52,414 nt of DNA from Hoeflea sp. (lineage in GTDB: Bacteria; Pseudomonadota; Alphaproteobacteria; Rhizobiales; Rhizobiaceae): assembly GCF_002733955.1 (NCBI RefSeq), contig NZ_NVXQ01000032.1:1-52414 (forward strand), written 5' to 3'. Of the stretch, positions 41,691-50,969 are shown one piece after another. A model generated the notes under the pieces. The model was not told where the DNA came from, made no database searches, and saw nothing but the letters and a program-made list of their open reading frames with translations. Positions within the stretch are counted from its first letter, which is position 1, and each line of letters begins with the position of its first letter. Made by a program: the position numbers and the translations under genes.

Positions 41691-41884
41691 TTGCGTTTTT
41701 CGGTCCCGAGGCATGGTGGCGACGATGCGGACGACCCGGATCGGCGCAGAAAAATGTCGGAGCCCAGCGCATTTTCCTGTTGCGGATGGGCGGAAAGGCA
41801 ATCTATGTTGAATTGAATACGCATGCAATATCATTTTGGATAGGCCTGCGAGAAGGGGATCACAATGCGCATAGAGGAATTGTC
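41691..41884. promoter_or_regulatory. Divergent control region between leuC-like and hyuA-like genes
   Basis: This 194-base gap has no gene. The middle (about 41795-41845) is AT-richer than its surroundings and contains the 14-bp sequence shared with the lacI-transporter region. It should carry the promoters for both operons. Confidence 0.55.
41814..41827. promoter_or_regulatory. LacI-type operator candidate (copy 1)
   Basis: TGAATACGCATGCA here is found exactly, in reverse orientation, at 47074-47087 in front of the sugar-type transporter and next to the LacI gene. The core GCATGC is palindromic. It sits 58 bases before the hyuA ATG and 124 bases before the leuC ATG. Confidence 0.55.
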
Positions 41885-43942
41885 ATGAGACTAGGCGTCG
41901 ACGTTGGTGGCACGTTCACCGATCTTCTGCTGCACGATGAAAAAACGCAGCGCACCTATGAGGCCAAAACGCCTTCAACGCCGGAAGACCAGTCGATCGG
42001 GGTTGCTGCCGGCGTGAAGCTGATCTGCGAAAAGGCTGGTATCTCGCCATCTGACGTGGAGCTGATCCTGCACGGCACAACGGTTGCGACCAATGCCGTG
42101 CTGGAAGGCAAGGGCGCGCGGGTCGGGCTGCTGGTCACCGAAGGCTTCGAGTACACGCTGCATCTGGCCAAGGCCTGGACCCCTGGTCCGCTGTTCGGCT
42201 GGATCAACATGGAAAAACCCGATCCGCTGGCCTCGCTGGCCGATACCCGCGGCATTCCTGAACGGATGAATGCACGTGGTGAAGTCGTCCGCGAACTCGA
42301 TATCGAGAAGGCCACGGCCATGATCGATGATCTGTGCAGTTCCGGTATTGAAGCGCTCACCATCTCGCTGATGCACTCCTATGCAAACGCCGAACATGAG
42401 CGCGCGCTTGGCGCGATCGTGGCGGAGCGCTATCCTGACATTCCGGTCTCGCTGTCCTCGGACATCCTGCCGGAATTTCGCGAGTACGACCGCGCCATCA
42501 CCACGGTGATGAATGATTATGTCCGGCCGATCATGAAGCGTTACCTGTCGCGGATCGAAGACCGGCTGGACAAGGAAGGCGTCAGCGCCCGGCTCCACAT
42601 CGTCCGCTCGGACGGCGGCTTGATGAGCGCGGCGGCTGCCTCCGAGCGTCCCGTCCATACAGTGCTTTCCGGTCCTGCCGGTGGTGTGACCAGCACGGTG
42701 ATGTTGTCGCGGCGCTCTGGCTTTTCCAAGCTGCTCGCCTTTGACATGGGCGGCACGTCGACAGACGTGTCGGTGATCATCGATGGCGAGGCGACGATTT
42801 CGCGCTCGACCGAGGTCGGCATGTTCCCGGCCAAGGTGCCAACGCTAGATGTGCGCAGTGTCGGCGCCGGCGGCGGATCCATCGCCGATGTTTCCGAACT
42901 GACCGGTTCGCTTCGCGTCGGTCCGCGCAGTGCCGGCGCCAATCCGGGACCTGTCTCCTACGGGCGTGGCGGAACCGAACCGGCCGTCAGCGACGCCAAT
43001 GTGGTGCTCGGCTATTTGCCGCCGGTGCTTCTGGGCGGCGACATGTCGCTTGATGTGGACGGCGCCCGCAAGGCAGTGGCCGGGATCGGCGAAACACTCG
43101 GCCTGTCGCCGGAAGATGCGGCCAAGGGCATCATCGATATTGCCAATGAAGTCATGCTTGGCGCGTTGCGGGTGATCACCGTGCAGCGCGGTCTTGATCC
43201 GCGCGAATTCGGCATTGTCGCCTTTGGCGGTGCAGGTCCGCTGCATGCCAACGCCATTGCGGAACTGCTGGGCTGCTATCCGGTGATGGTGCCGCCCAAT
43301 CCGGGCGTGCTGTCTGCACTCGGATTCCTTGAGGCCGATTTCAAGAACGAATTCGTTCAGACCTATATCCGCTCCACCGTCGGGCTTGACCCGGATGCCG
43401 TGTGGTCGCGGTTTGCAGAGCTTGAAGACAAGGCCAAGACTTGGCTCAAGGAGCAGGAAGTGTCGGCTGCCGATGCGTCGATCCAGTACACGCTGGACCT
43501 GCGCTATGAGCAGCAGGGCTTTGAGGTCTCGGTTGATGTCAGCGAAGAGCTGGTCCGTCAGAAGGGCGGGCTGGAGCCGATCCTGGCCGATTACCACGCG
43601 CTGCACGAACGCCTCTACGGCGTGCGCTTCACGGTTCCGGTGGAGCTCGTTGCCTTGCGTGTGGTTGCCCGCGGTGCAACGCCGCCGGTCAATGAAGCCG
43701 CGCCCACCGGTTCAGCGGGCGATGTCAAGGCTGCGATCATGGAAACCCGGCCGGCCTATTTCGATGGCGCCTGGCACGAGACGCCGCATTACGATCGCAG
43801 CAAGCTCGGTGTCGGGTCGCGTGTCGAAGGCCCGGCGATCATCCGGCAGTACGACACGACCACGGTGCTGCTGCCTGCTCATTACGCCGAGATCGATGAT
43901 CACGGTAACGTCCTCATCTGGCCAATTTCGAAGGGAATGTGA
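41885..43942 (+). CDS. hyuA: Hydantoinase/oxoprolinase family subunit A (HyuA-like)
   Basis: The 685-residue protein has the HyuA architecture: an N-terminal actin-like ATP site (LGVDVGGTFTDLLLHD, about 2-17), GTTVATNAVLEGKGARVGLL (about 61-80), FDMGGTSTDVSVI (about 282-294), and GAGGGSIADV (about 324-333). The beta-strand C-terminus is like that of 5-oxoprolinase. The family splits cyclic amides with ATP (N-methylhydantoin, 5-oxoproline) and also includes acetone/acetophenone carboxylases. GAGG lies upstream of ATG 41885. With HyuB it forms the active complex, and it is divergent from the leuC operon. Confidence 0.9.
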   Translation: MRLGVDVGGTFTDLLLHDEKTQRTYEAKTPSTPEDQSIGVAAGVKLICEKAGISPSDVELILHGTTVATNAVLEGKGARVGLLVTEGFEYTLHLAKAWTPGPLFGWINMEKPDPLASLADTRGIPERMNARGEVVRELDIEKATAMIDDLCSSGIEALTISLMHSYANAEHERALGAIVAERYPDIPVSLSSDILPEFREYDRAITTVMNDYVRPIMKRYLSRIEDRLDKEGVSARLHIVRSDGGLMSAAAASERPVHTVLSGPAGGVTSTVMLSRRSGFSKLLAFDMGGTSTDVSVIIDGEATISRSTEVGMFPAKVPTLDVRSVGAGGGSIADVSELTGSLRVGPRSAGANPGPVSYGRGGTEPAVSDANVVLGYLPPVLLGGDMSLDVDGARKAVAGIGETLGLSPEDAAKGIIDIANEVMLGALRVITVQRGLDPREFGIVAFGGAGPLHANAIAELLGCYPVMVPPNPGVLSALGFLEADFKNEFVQTYIRSTVGLDPDAVWSRFAELEDKAKTWLKEQEVSAADASIQYTLDLRYEQQGFEVSVDVSEELVRQKGGLEPILADYHALHERLYGVRFTVPVELVALRVVARGATPPVNEAAPTGSAGDVKAAIMETRPAYFDGAWHETPHYDRSKLGVGSRVEGPAIIRQYDTTTVLLPAHYAEIDDHGNVLIWPISKGM

Positions 43943-43947
43943 TCAAG

Positions 43948-45726
43948 ATGGCAACCAAAGTCGATCCAATTACTCTCGACATCATCGAGAACGCGCTCAA
44001 GAATGCCCGCTTCGAGATGGACGGCGTCGTCGTCCGTATCTCGCTGTCGCCGGTCATCCGCGAGCAGCATGACGAATTTCCGATGATCTGCAACGAACGT
44101 GGCCAGATGGTTGTTGGCCAGTTCGGATCCTACATTCCCTCGGTTGTCGAAAAATTCGGTGGCGATGTGAATGAAGGCGATATCTTCGTCTGGAATGATC
44201 CCTATGCCTCCAAGGGCTCGATCTCGCACAACAATGACTGGTGCGTGATGCTGCCGATCTTCCACGAAGACGTGCTGGTCGGCTTTTCCTCGATCTTCGG
44301 CCACATGGTCGATGTCGGCGGCTCGGTGCCGGGTTCGATGCCGGCCAACGCCCGCACGATCTGGGAAGAAGGCCTGCGGGTGCCGCCGGTGAAGATCTAT
44401 GAAAAGGGCGTGCTCAATCAGGGCGTCCTCGACATCATGCTCAACAATTCGCGCACGCCCGACATGAACCGGGCCGATCTGATGGCGCTGATTGCCGGTT
44501 GCAAGACAGCGTCCACCCGGGTGCGTGAGCTGTGCGACCGCTTTGGCCGCGAGACCTACATGACGGCCTGCGACATGTTGCTTGACCGGACCCGCGAAGC
44601 CATGCGGCAGGTGATCTGCAAGTACATCCCGGAAGAGCCGGTCAGCTTCACCGACTATGTCGATGATGACGGCCTGGGCAATGGTCCGTTCAAGATGACG
44701 CTGACCATTTCCAGGCGGGGCGACATTGCGGTGTTCGACTGGACAGGAACTGATGACCAGGCGGAAGGGCCGATCAACTTCCATATCCATGAAGGCCTCT
44801 GCAAGCTGTTCTTCGGCGTCTACATGATCATGTCATTTGATCCGTCGGTGCTGTTCAACGAAGGCTTCTATGATCTCTTCGAGATTGTGCTGCCCGAGGG
44901 AAGCTTGCTCAATCCGCGCTTCCCGGCGGCGCTGTCTAACCGGCTCAACACCCATACGCGGTTTTTCGATTGCCAGGCCGGTGCGCTCGGCAAGTTCGTG
45001 CCGCAACTGTCGATGGCTGCCGGTTACGGCACCAGCCCGCATTTTATCTTCTCGGGCACCGACAAGGACGACAAGTACTTCCAGCTGATGGAGCTTCTGT
45101 TCGGCGGTGTGCCGGGACGTCCCAAGGGAGATGGCTTCGACGGGCACGCCTGGTGGCCTTTGTTTTCGGCGACCCCGATCGAGTATATCGAGAACTACTA
45201 TCCGGTGCTGGTCGAGCGCTACCTGCCGATCCAGGATTCGGGTGGACCGGGTCTGCATCGCGGCGGCGCGGGCATCGAAAAGGTTTACCGCATGCTCGCA
45301 GCCGGCAAGGTCTCGATCCATGATGACCGCGAGGTGGTTCCGCCATGGGGTATCAATGGCGGCCTGCATGGCGGCACGTCCAGCAAATGGGTGATCAAGG
45401 CCGGCGAAGAGGAGCCGACCCGCATTCCCTCCAAGATCGACAATCTCAAGGTCGAGCCAGGCGACCGCGTTGTCTTCAAGACGGCCGGCTCGGGTGGCTG
45501 GGGTGATCCTCTCGACCGCGACAGCTCTGTCGTGGCGCGCGATGTGCGCTACGGGCTGGTCTCCAGGGATCAGGCAAAAGATTCCTACGGCGTCGTCCTG
45601 ACGGCGGACAATCACCCGGATGAGGCGGCAACTGTCACGCTTCGTGCCTCGGCCAAGGAAAAGCGCGGCGAACCGCCGGCCTTCGACTTTGGCTACACGC
45701 CGCCCAACGGACAGGCATCCGGATAA
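43948..45726 (+). CDS. hyuB: Hydantoinase/oxoprolinase family subunit B (HyuB-like)
   Basis: The 592-residue subunit begins VDPITLDIIENALKNARFEM, the standard HyuB start, followed by FPMICNERGQMVVGQFGS, GDIFVWNDPYASKGSISHNN (metal-site His/Asp region) and GSGGWGDPLDRD near the end. It supplies the hydrolytic active site for the HyuA ATPase partner. The start is ATG 43948, or GTG 43939, which overlaps the hyuA stop (GTGA); the ATG gives the usual N-terminus. The likely reaction is ATP-driven opening of a hydantoin-like or lactam ring; carboxylation cannot be excluded. A strong terminator follows. Confidence 0.9.
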   Translation: MATKVDPITLDIIENALKNARFEMDGVVVRISLSPVIREQHDEFPMICNERGQMVVGQFGSYIPSVVEKFGGDVNEGDIFVWNDPYASKGSISHNNDWCVMLPIFHEDVLVGFSSIFGHMVDVGGSVPGSMPANARTIWEEGLRVPPVKIYEKGVLNQGVLDIMLNNSRTPDMNRADLMALIAGCKTASTRVRELCDRFGRETYMTACDMLLDRTREAMRQVICKYIPEEPVSFTDYVDDDGLGNGPFKMTLTISRRGDIAVFDWTGTDDQAEGPINFHIHEGLCKLFFGVYMIMSFDPSVLFNEGFYDLFEIVLPEGSLLNPRFPAALSNRLNTHTRFFDCQAGALGKFVPQLSMAAGYGTSPHFIFSGTDKDDKYFQLMELLFGGVPGRPKGDGFDGHAWWPLFSATPIEYIENYYPVLVERYLPIQDSGGPGLHRGGAGIEKVYRMLAAGKVSIHDDREVVPPWGINGGLHGGTSSKWVIKAGEEEPTRIPSKIDNLKVEPGDRVVFKTAGSGGWGDPLDRDSSVVARDVRYGLVSRDQAKDSYGVVLTADNHPDEAATVTLRASAKEKRGEPPAFDFGYTPPNGQASG

Positions 45727-45730
45727 CATA

Positions 45731-45754
45731 AAGGGGCTTTCGAGCCCCTTTTTT
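45731..45754. terminator. Intrinsic terminator after hyuB
   Basis: A perfect 8-bp stem (AAGGGGCT / AGCCCCTT) with a TTCG tetraloop is followed by four more T bases, 5 bases after the hyuB stop. The convergent LacI gene ends at 45833, and the reverse strand also shows a short T-run, so it may serve both. Confidence 0.9.
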
Positions 45755-45832
45755 CCGCCTCGCGCGATGATGCAATGAAAGTTGAACTCGCTCCGCGTTG
45801 CTGCGTGGATCTGTCGTCAGGTCTTCGTCTGT

Positions 45833-46870
45833 TCAGCGATATTCGGGTGGGACAGGAATGGTGTTGCGCCAGATCAGCCGTCCGCTGATTGGACGGTCTA
45901 TGCCGCGCTCGATGCCGTGGGACGGATCGTCCAGATGCAGGATCGACAAGGTTGCCTCGATCATCTGGTTGATCGGTTGGCGCACGGTGGTCAATTGATA
46001 GGGCGCCCGGCGGCCTTCCGGGATGTCGTCGAAGCCTGCAACCATCAGGTCTTCGGGCACTCGCAGACCAAGCCGGTAGCGCAATGCATCAATCGCGCCC
46101 ATGGCCATGATGTCGTTGATGCCGAACAGCGCATCGGGGCGCGAGCGGTTCTTGTCCCGGAACAGACCCATGGCCGCGTTGAATGCGCCTTCATAGGAGG
46201 ATTGGCCTTCAACTTCGACGATGTCGGAGCGCCTGATGCCCGCTTCCTGCAGCCGTTCGACAAAACCGCGAACGCGGTCCTTGCTGGTCGTACCCTTGGG
46301 GTCGCCTGTGATCATGGCAAAACTCTGCGCGCCCGCTGCGAGAAAGGCTTCGGCGATCAAGCGTCCACCAGCCGCGTTGTCACAGCGGACGCCCGAGGCG
46401 TCGCTGCCGGGGATGTAGCGGTTGAACAACACGATCGGAATGCCGCGGTCATGGCACATGCTGGTCATACGGGTGGACAATTGCGCGGCTGTCAGGATGA
46501 CGCCGTCGACCTGATATTTCAACACATGCAGAATGGCTTCGTCACTGTCGGCGCCCGGGTCGACCGTGAAGATAAGTACCTGCCGGCCCTGCTCCTGCAG
46601 CTTCTTGCTGAAGGCGTGTAAAACGTGTGCATAGAAGGGGTTAGCCATGTTGCCGACGATCAGCGCGACGATATTCGTGCGCTTGGTCGTCAGGCTGCTT
46701 GCAATCGAATTGGGGACGTAATTGAGCTTGCGCGCCGCCTCGTAAACCTTCTTTCGAGTCTCTTCGGCAATGCTCGATCCGGGCGTGAAGGCGCGGGAGA
46801 CGGCAGACTGTGAAACGCCGGCCAGGGCGGCGACATCGAATGAAGTGGAGCGGTTGGTGCTGCGTGTCAT
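45833..46870 (-). CDS. LacI-family transcriptional regulator
   Basis: The 345-residue protein has the LacI helix-turn-helix (about 9-60: FDVAALAGVSQSAVSRAF, EETRKKVYEAARKLNYVPN, hinge IASSLTTKRTNIVALIV) followed by a periplasmic-binding-like sensor domain with NPFYAHVLHAFSKKLQ and FDDIPEGRRAPYQLTTVRQP. It probably senses a sugar or sugar acid. It diverges from the sugar-type ABC transporter, with 275 bases between, and a 14-bp operator candidate there is repeated exactly in front of hyuA/leuC. ATG 46870 follows GGAAGAG; the frame continues to 46987 but the extra part is not family-like. Confidence 0.9.
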   Translation of the reverse strand: MTRSTNRSTSFDVAALAGVSQSAVSRAFTPGSSIAEETRKKVYEAARKLNYVPNSIASSLTTKRTNIVALIVGNMANPFYAHVLHAFSKKLQEQGRQVLIFTVDPGADSDEAILHVLKYQVDGVILTAAQLSTRMTSMCHDRGIPIVLFNRYIPGSDASGVRCDNAAGGRLIAEAFLAAGAQSFAMITGDPKGTTSKDRVRGFVERLQEAGIRRSDIVEVEGQSSYEGAFNAAMGLFRDKNRSRPDALFGINDIMAMGAIDALRYRLGLRVPEDLMVAGFDDIPEGRRAPYQLTTVRQPINQMIEATLSILHLDDPSHGIERGIDRPISGRLIWRNTIPVPPEYR

Positions 46871-47145
46871 CAATGGTCTCTTCCATCTCGCCGCTTCAAC
46901 TGAACTGTCAGTGGAAGCCCCATATTGATCGATAGCTGTCACCGGCAAGGGTTTCAACCGCTTTGATGCGTGGTGGAAGATGTTCACTGCTTAATTGCGT
47001 TCAGGTCAAGCCGCGCTGATTTCAAGATTTCGCAGCATGAGCGATTGACTCGGTCAGAGAGTTGGGTGAACAATGCATGCGTATTCATCATGTGCGTTTC
47101 CTGCTGAGGGGCGGGGGTGCACAAGTCAGGACAGGGAGTTCAAAA
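46871..47145. promoter_or_regulatory. Divergent control region, lacI and sugar-type ABC operon
   Basis: The region holds no gene. It contains the 14-bp candidate operator (47074-47087) placed 59 bases before the binding-protein ATG. Frames that extend upstream of 47146 lack the signal peptide start and are not used. Confidence 0.55.
47074..47087. promoter_or_regulatory. LacI-type operator candidate (copy 2)
   Basis: TGCATGCGTATTCA is the exact reverse complement of the sequence at 41814-41827. Such a 14-bp match between two short control regions is very unlikely by chance. It suggests one repressor acts at both places. Confidence 0.6.
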
Positions 47146-48264
47146 ATGACAAAGCGCGTCCTAATTGCATCGCTGACAGCCATCGCCGCCACCATGTGCA
47201 TGACCGGGTCTTCATTCGCCGATGCGGCGTCTGAAGGATTGGCCCGTGCTACGGAAAATATTGCCAAGTACAAGGCCAAGCCGGAATTCGTCGCGCCTGG
47301 CGATCCGTTCGACGCCAAGGCCTGCGCCGCCGGCAAGAAGATGCTGTCGATCCCCAACAGCAGCGGCAACCCGTTTCTCAAAGGCATCATCGACCGGATG
47401 AAGGTTGCCGGCGCGGAAGTCGGTCTTGAAGTTCGCGAATGGGAAAACCAGGGGCAGCCAAGCCAGTGGGTTCAGGGCGTCGAGCTCGCAACCCGCGAGA
47501 AATACGACATTATCGACCTGATCTCGGGCATTGATCCGGGCACGATCGAGCCGCAGCTGAAAGCCGCCAAGGAAGCCGGCGTCAAGGTGATGACCTCGCA
47601 CTTCTACGACCCGAGCTTCGAGCAGAACCCGGTTGTTTCCAGCTCGCTGACCATCGGTTTTGGCGAAGTCGGCACCATTCTCGCCGACTGGGCAGCTGTT
47701 GCAACCGATGGCAAGGCGAATATCGCCCTGATCGTGTCGAATGAGGTTCCGCCGACAATTCCGCTGGTCGCCAATTTCAAGGAGCAGCTGGCCAAGAATT
47801 GCCCGGACTGCACCATCACCCAGGAAATCAATGTCGGCGTGACCGAGTGGGGCACGAAGATCCAGACGGCGGTCCAATCCGCGGTGCAGGCCAACCCCGA
47901 AATCAATGTTGTCATTCCGATCTACGATTCCATGTCGCAGTTCGTCATTCCTGCCCTGCGCCTGACCGGCAAGACCGGCGAGATCAAGGTCGGAACCTTC
48001 AACGGCACCCCCTTCGTGCTGGACTATATTGCGCAGGGACTGGCCGACATGAACATCGGCGAGAGCCTCGACTGGATCGCCTATGCCACCGTCGATGGTC
48101 ATTTGCGTGATGCCTGCGGTCTGGAAAGCCCCACCGCGCTCAACGTACCGTTCTACATCTTCGACAAGGACAACATTGCCGAAGCGGGAACACCGGCCCA
48201 GTTCGATACCGGTTACGGCGATGCCTACAAGTCCGGCTTCCGCAAGCTCTGGGGCATCGAATAA
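47146..48264 (+). CDS. Sugar-type ABC transporter substrate-binding protein (CUT2/RbsB-like)
   Basis: The 372-residue periplasmic protein has a signal peptide (about residues 1-25, ending SSFA), then an RbsB-like fold: KKMLSIPNSSGNPFLKGIID, EKYDIIDLISGIDPGTIEPQ, AAKEAGVKVMTSHFY and VVIPIYDSMSQFVIPALRLT. The repeated Trp/Gln-rich stretch WENQGQPSQW is unusual for ribose binders. The ligand is unknown; pentose or sugar acid is a guess from the genes downstream. GGGAG lies 8 bases before ATG 47146. The stop overlaps the ATPase start by one base. Confidence 0.87.
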   Translation: MTKRVLIASLTAIAATMCMTGSSFADAASEGLARATENIAKYKAKPEFVAPGDPFDAKACAAGKKMLSIPNSSGNPFLKGIIDRMKVAGAEVGLEVREWENQGQPSQWVQGVELATREKYDIIDLISGIDPGTIEPQLKAAKEAGVKVMTSHFYDPSFEQNPVVSSSLTIGFGEVGTILADWAAVATDGKANIALIVSNEVPPTIPLVANFKEQLAKNCPDCTITQEINVGVTEWGTKIQTAVQSAVQANPEINVVIPIYDSMSQFVIPALRLTGKTGEIKVGTFNGTPFVLDYIAQGLADMNIGESLDWIAYATVDGHLRDACGLESPTALNVPFYIFDKDNIAEAGTPAQFDTGYGDAYKSGFRKLWGIE

Positions 48265-49892
48265 TGATAAAACAGCCGGATCAGTCCACTCAGGATCCGG
48301 CAACCCGGCCGGGAGCGCGCCCTGTGCTCCCGGTCCTGTCGGTCGCCAATCTCTCAAAGTCCTTCGGTGGTGCGAAAGCGCTCAACAATGTGTCCTTTGA
48401 TGTCATGTCCGGCGAAGTGCATGGATTGCTGGGCAAGAACGGCTCAGGCAAGTCGACGCTGGTCAAGATCCTTGCCGGATTTCACGCCCCTGACGAAGGC
48501 GGCACACTTCATTTCAATGGCGAGCAGGTTCAACTGCCGCTCAAGGCCGGCGAAGGACGCCGCCTTGGCATGGCCTTCGTGCACCAGAATCTTGGTCTGG
48601 TGCCGTCACTGACGGTGCTGGAAAACCTGCGGCTCGCCGAACTGACCAAGGACGGCAAGGCTTTCATCAGCTGGTCTGCGGAAAAGGCGGCCGCGCGACA
48701 GGCGCTGACACGCTTCGGGCTGGAGATCGATCCGGCTGAAAGGGTCGACCGGCTGACACCGGTGCAACGCGCGCTTCTGGCCATCGTCCGGGCATTCGAG
48801 GAGATCGAGGCCGCGCGCGCCATCACCGGCAAACCGGGCCTGGTGCTGCTTGACGAGCCGACCCCGTTCCTGCCCGCCAGCGGCGTGGCGCAGCTGTTCG
48901 AGCTGGTGCGGTCGATCACCGCTCTCGGCTCCAGCGTTATCTTCATTTCCCACGATATTGACGAGGTGATGGAAATCACCGACCGCATCACTGTTCTCCG
49001 GGATGGTGAACAATCGGGCGAGCTGGCTCGAGCCGATGCCACCCACGAGAAGATCGTCGAGATGATTGTCGGGCGAAGTATTTCCCGTCAGCCGAGCCGA
49101 AAACCCGTCGCGGCGAGCTTCCCGGTCTATGCCCGGTTTGAAGCATTGTCCGACAAGATGCTGCAGCCGTCGGATCTGCATGTCGGCAAGGGCGAGATCC
49201 TTGGCCTCACCGGGTTGATCGGGTCAGGCTATGAGGAAGTGCCCTATCTGGCCTTTGGCGCCCGCAGTGGCGCATCGGGCACGATCACAATCGAGGACGG
49301 CGCGCCCTTTGCCCAGTCGATGCTTAACCCGGCGGCGGCAATTGAACGCGGGTTTGCACTGCTGCCGGGAGACCGGCACGGCGAAAGCGGGGTCGACAGC
49401 CTGTCGATCGTCGACAACATGTTTCTTCCCGATATCGGCCGGTTCTTCAAAAACGGCTTCATGCGCAACCGCGCCATGGTCCGCGAAGCGCGCGAACTCG
49501 GCGCGGAATATGAGGTCCGTCCCAATGATCCGGGTCTGAAGCTCTCGGCGCTTTCGGGCGGCAATGCCCAGAAAGTGCTGATCGCGCGCTGGATGAACCG
49601 CTCGCCGTTGCTGCTTCTGCTCGACGAGCCGACACAGGGCGTCGATGTCGGCACCCGCCAGCAGATCTTTGCAGCACTGCGCAAGGCGGCTTCGGAGGGC
49701 ATGTCGATCATCTGCGCCAGTTCCGAGGCCGAGCAGCTGGCCGAAATCTGCGACCGCGTTCTGGTCTTCGCAAGAGGCCGGATCTGCGATGAAATCACCG
49801 GTGAACGGCTGACAAAGGAAGGCATTTCGGAAGCCTGCTATGTGTCCGCCGGTCCCGCTCCCAACATGACGTCCACGCCGCGAGTTGCCTGA
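48264..49892 (+). CDS. Sugar-type ABC transporter ATPase (two-domain, CUT2)
   Basis: The 542-residue protein contains two nucleotide-binding domains. The first has Walker A GKNGSGKST (about 57-65), a degenerate signature LTPVQRALLAIVRA, and Walker B LVLLDEPTPFLP. The second has the degenerate Walker A region (GLTGLIGSGYEE) usual for RbsA-type proteins, but a good signature LSGGNAQKVLIARW and Walker B LLLLDEPTQGVDVG. It energises import with the permease at 49892. It overlaps both neighbours by one base (TAATG, TGATG), so the three genes are one operon. Confidence 0.9.
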   Translation: MIKQPDQSTQDPATRPGARPVLPVLSVANLSKSFGGAKALNNVSFDVMSGEVHGLLGKNGSGKSTLVKILAGFHAPDEGGTLHFNGEQVQLPLKAGEGRRLGMAFVHQNLGLVPSLTVLENLRLAELTKDGKAFISWSAEKAAARQALTRFGLEIDPAERVDRLTPVQRALLAIVRAFEEIEAARAITGKPGLVLLDEPTPFLPASGVAQLFELVRSITALGSSVIFISHDIDEVMEITDRITVLRDGEQSGELARADATHEKIVEMIVGRSISRQPSRKPVAASFPVYARFEALSDKMLQPSDLHVGKGEILGLTGLIGSGYEEVPYLAFGARSGASGTITIEDGAPFAQSMLNPAAAIERGFALLPGDRHGESGVDSLSIVDNMFLPDIGRFFKNGFMRNRAMVREARELGAEYEVRPNDPGLKLSALSGGNAQKVLIARWMNRSPLLLLLDEPTQGVDVGTRQQIFAALRKAASEGMSIICASSEAEQLAEICDRVLVFARGRICDEITGERLTKEGISEACYVSAGPAPNMTSTPRVA

Positions 49893-50890
49893 TGACCGAC
49901 ACTGTAAAATCCACCTCCCCGACAAAGCCCTCGGTCAACTATGCCCGGCAGTTCGAGCGCGTCGCCCTGCTCCTCGTCTGGGCTTTGACGATTGTGCTTT
50001 TCAGCTTCCTGATCCCCAACAACTTTCTCAACTGGGGCAACTTCTCGATCATGTTTGCCTCCTATGCACCCGCAGCACTGCTGGCGCTTGCGATCATCAT
50101 TCCGCTGACGGCGGGGGATTACGACCTGTCTGTCGGCGCGACACTCACCCTGTCGGCATCGACCATCGGGGTGCTCAATGTCTGGCAGCAAATGCCGATC
50201 GGCTGGGTTCTGGTGATCGTCTTGCTGATGGGGCTCGGGGTCGGGCTGTTCCATTCGCTGTTCATCATCTATTTCCGGGTGCCATCCCTTGTGGTCACGC
50301 TGGGCTCGACATCATTGATGAGCGGCATTGTGCAGTGGATTACCAATTCATCGACCATTGGCGGCATCGACAACAGCCTGATCATGGCGGCTGTCGGCTA
50401 CCGCCTGTTCGGCATCCCCTATGCGTTCTACTACGCTTTGGGAGCCGCCCTGATCATGTGGTACATTTTCGACTTCATGCCGCTCGGCCGCCGGTTGCTG
50501 TTTGTCGGGCGGGGCCGGGAAGTCGCCCGGCTCAACGGGATCTCCGTCAACAAGGTCCGTGTCGGCGCGCTGTGCATGTCCGCCGTTCTCGCCTCGGCTG
50601 CGGGTATTCTTTATGCTGGCGTGCTGGGATCGGCTGACCCCTATTCGGGCCTCAACTATCTGCTGCCGGCCTTTGCCGCGGCTTTCCTCGGGGCCACGAC
50701 CATTCAGCCAGGACGGTTCAACCCCTGGGGGACCATCGTTGCGGTCTATTTCCTGGCCACCGGCATCACCGGGCTCTCCATGCTGGGCATCCCGCTCTGG
50801 GTCACCAATGTCTTCAACGGCGGTGCGCTGATCCTGGCCGTGACCATTTCCCAGATCACGCGTGGCCGTGAAGCTTCGGATATCGGCTGA
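49892..50890 (+). CDS. Sugar-type ABC transporter permease (CUT2/RbsC-like)
   Basis: The 332-residue inner-membrane permease has eight to ten helices, with the CUT2 patterns AGDYDLSVGATLTLSASTIG (about 73-92), RVPSLVVTLGSTSLMSGIVQ, GRGREVARLNGISVNKVRVG and AAFLGATTIQPGRFNPWGTI. It forms the channel for the substrate delivered by the binding protein at 47146. Confidence 0.9.
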   Translation: MTDTVKSTSPTKPSVNYARQFERVALLLVWALTIVLFSFLIPNNFLNWGNFSIMFASYAPAALLALAIIIPLTAGDYDLSVGATLTLSASTIGVLNVWQQMPIGWVLVIVLLMGLGVGLFHSLFIIYFRVPSLVVTLGSTSLMSGIVQWITNSSTIGGIDNSLIMAAVGYRLFGIPYAFYYALGAALIMWYIFDFMPLGRRLLFVGRGREVARLNGISVNKVRVGALCMSAVLASAAGILYAGVLGSADPYSGLNYLLPAFAAAFLGATTIQPGRFNPWGTIVAVYFLATGITGLSMLGIPLWVTNVFNGGALILAVTISQITRGREASDIG

Positions 50891-50969
50891 CGGAGATGGC
50901 GGGCAGCGAACTGCTCGGCTATGCTCTGTCCATTGTTGCCGTTGACTGATTTTCCCGGAGGAGTTTTCG

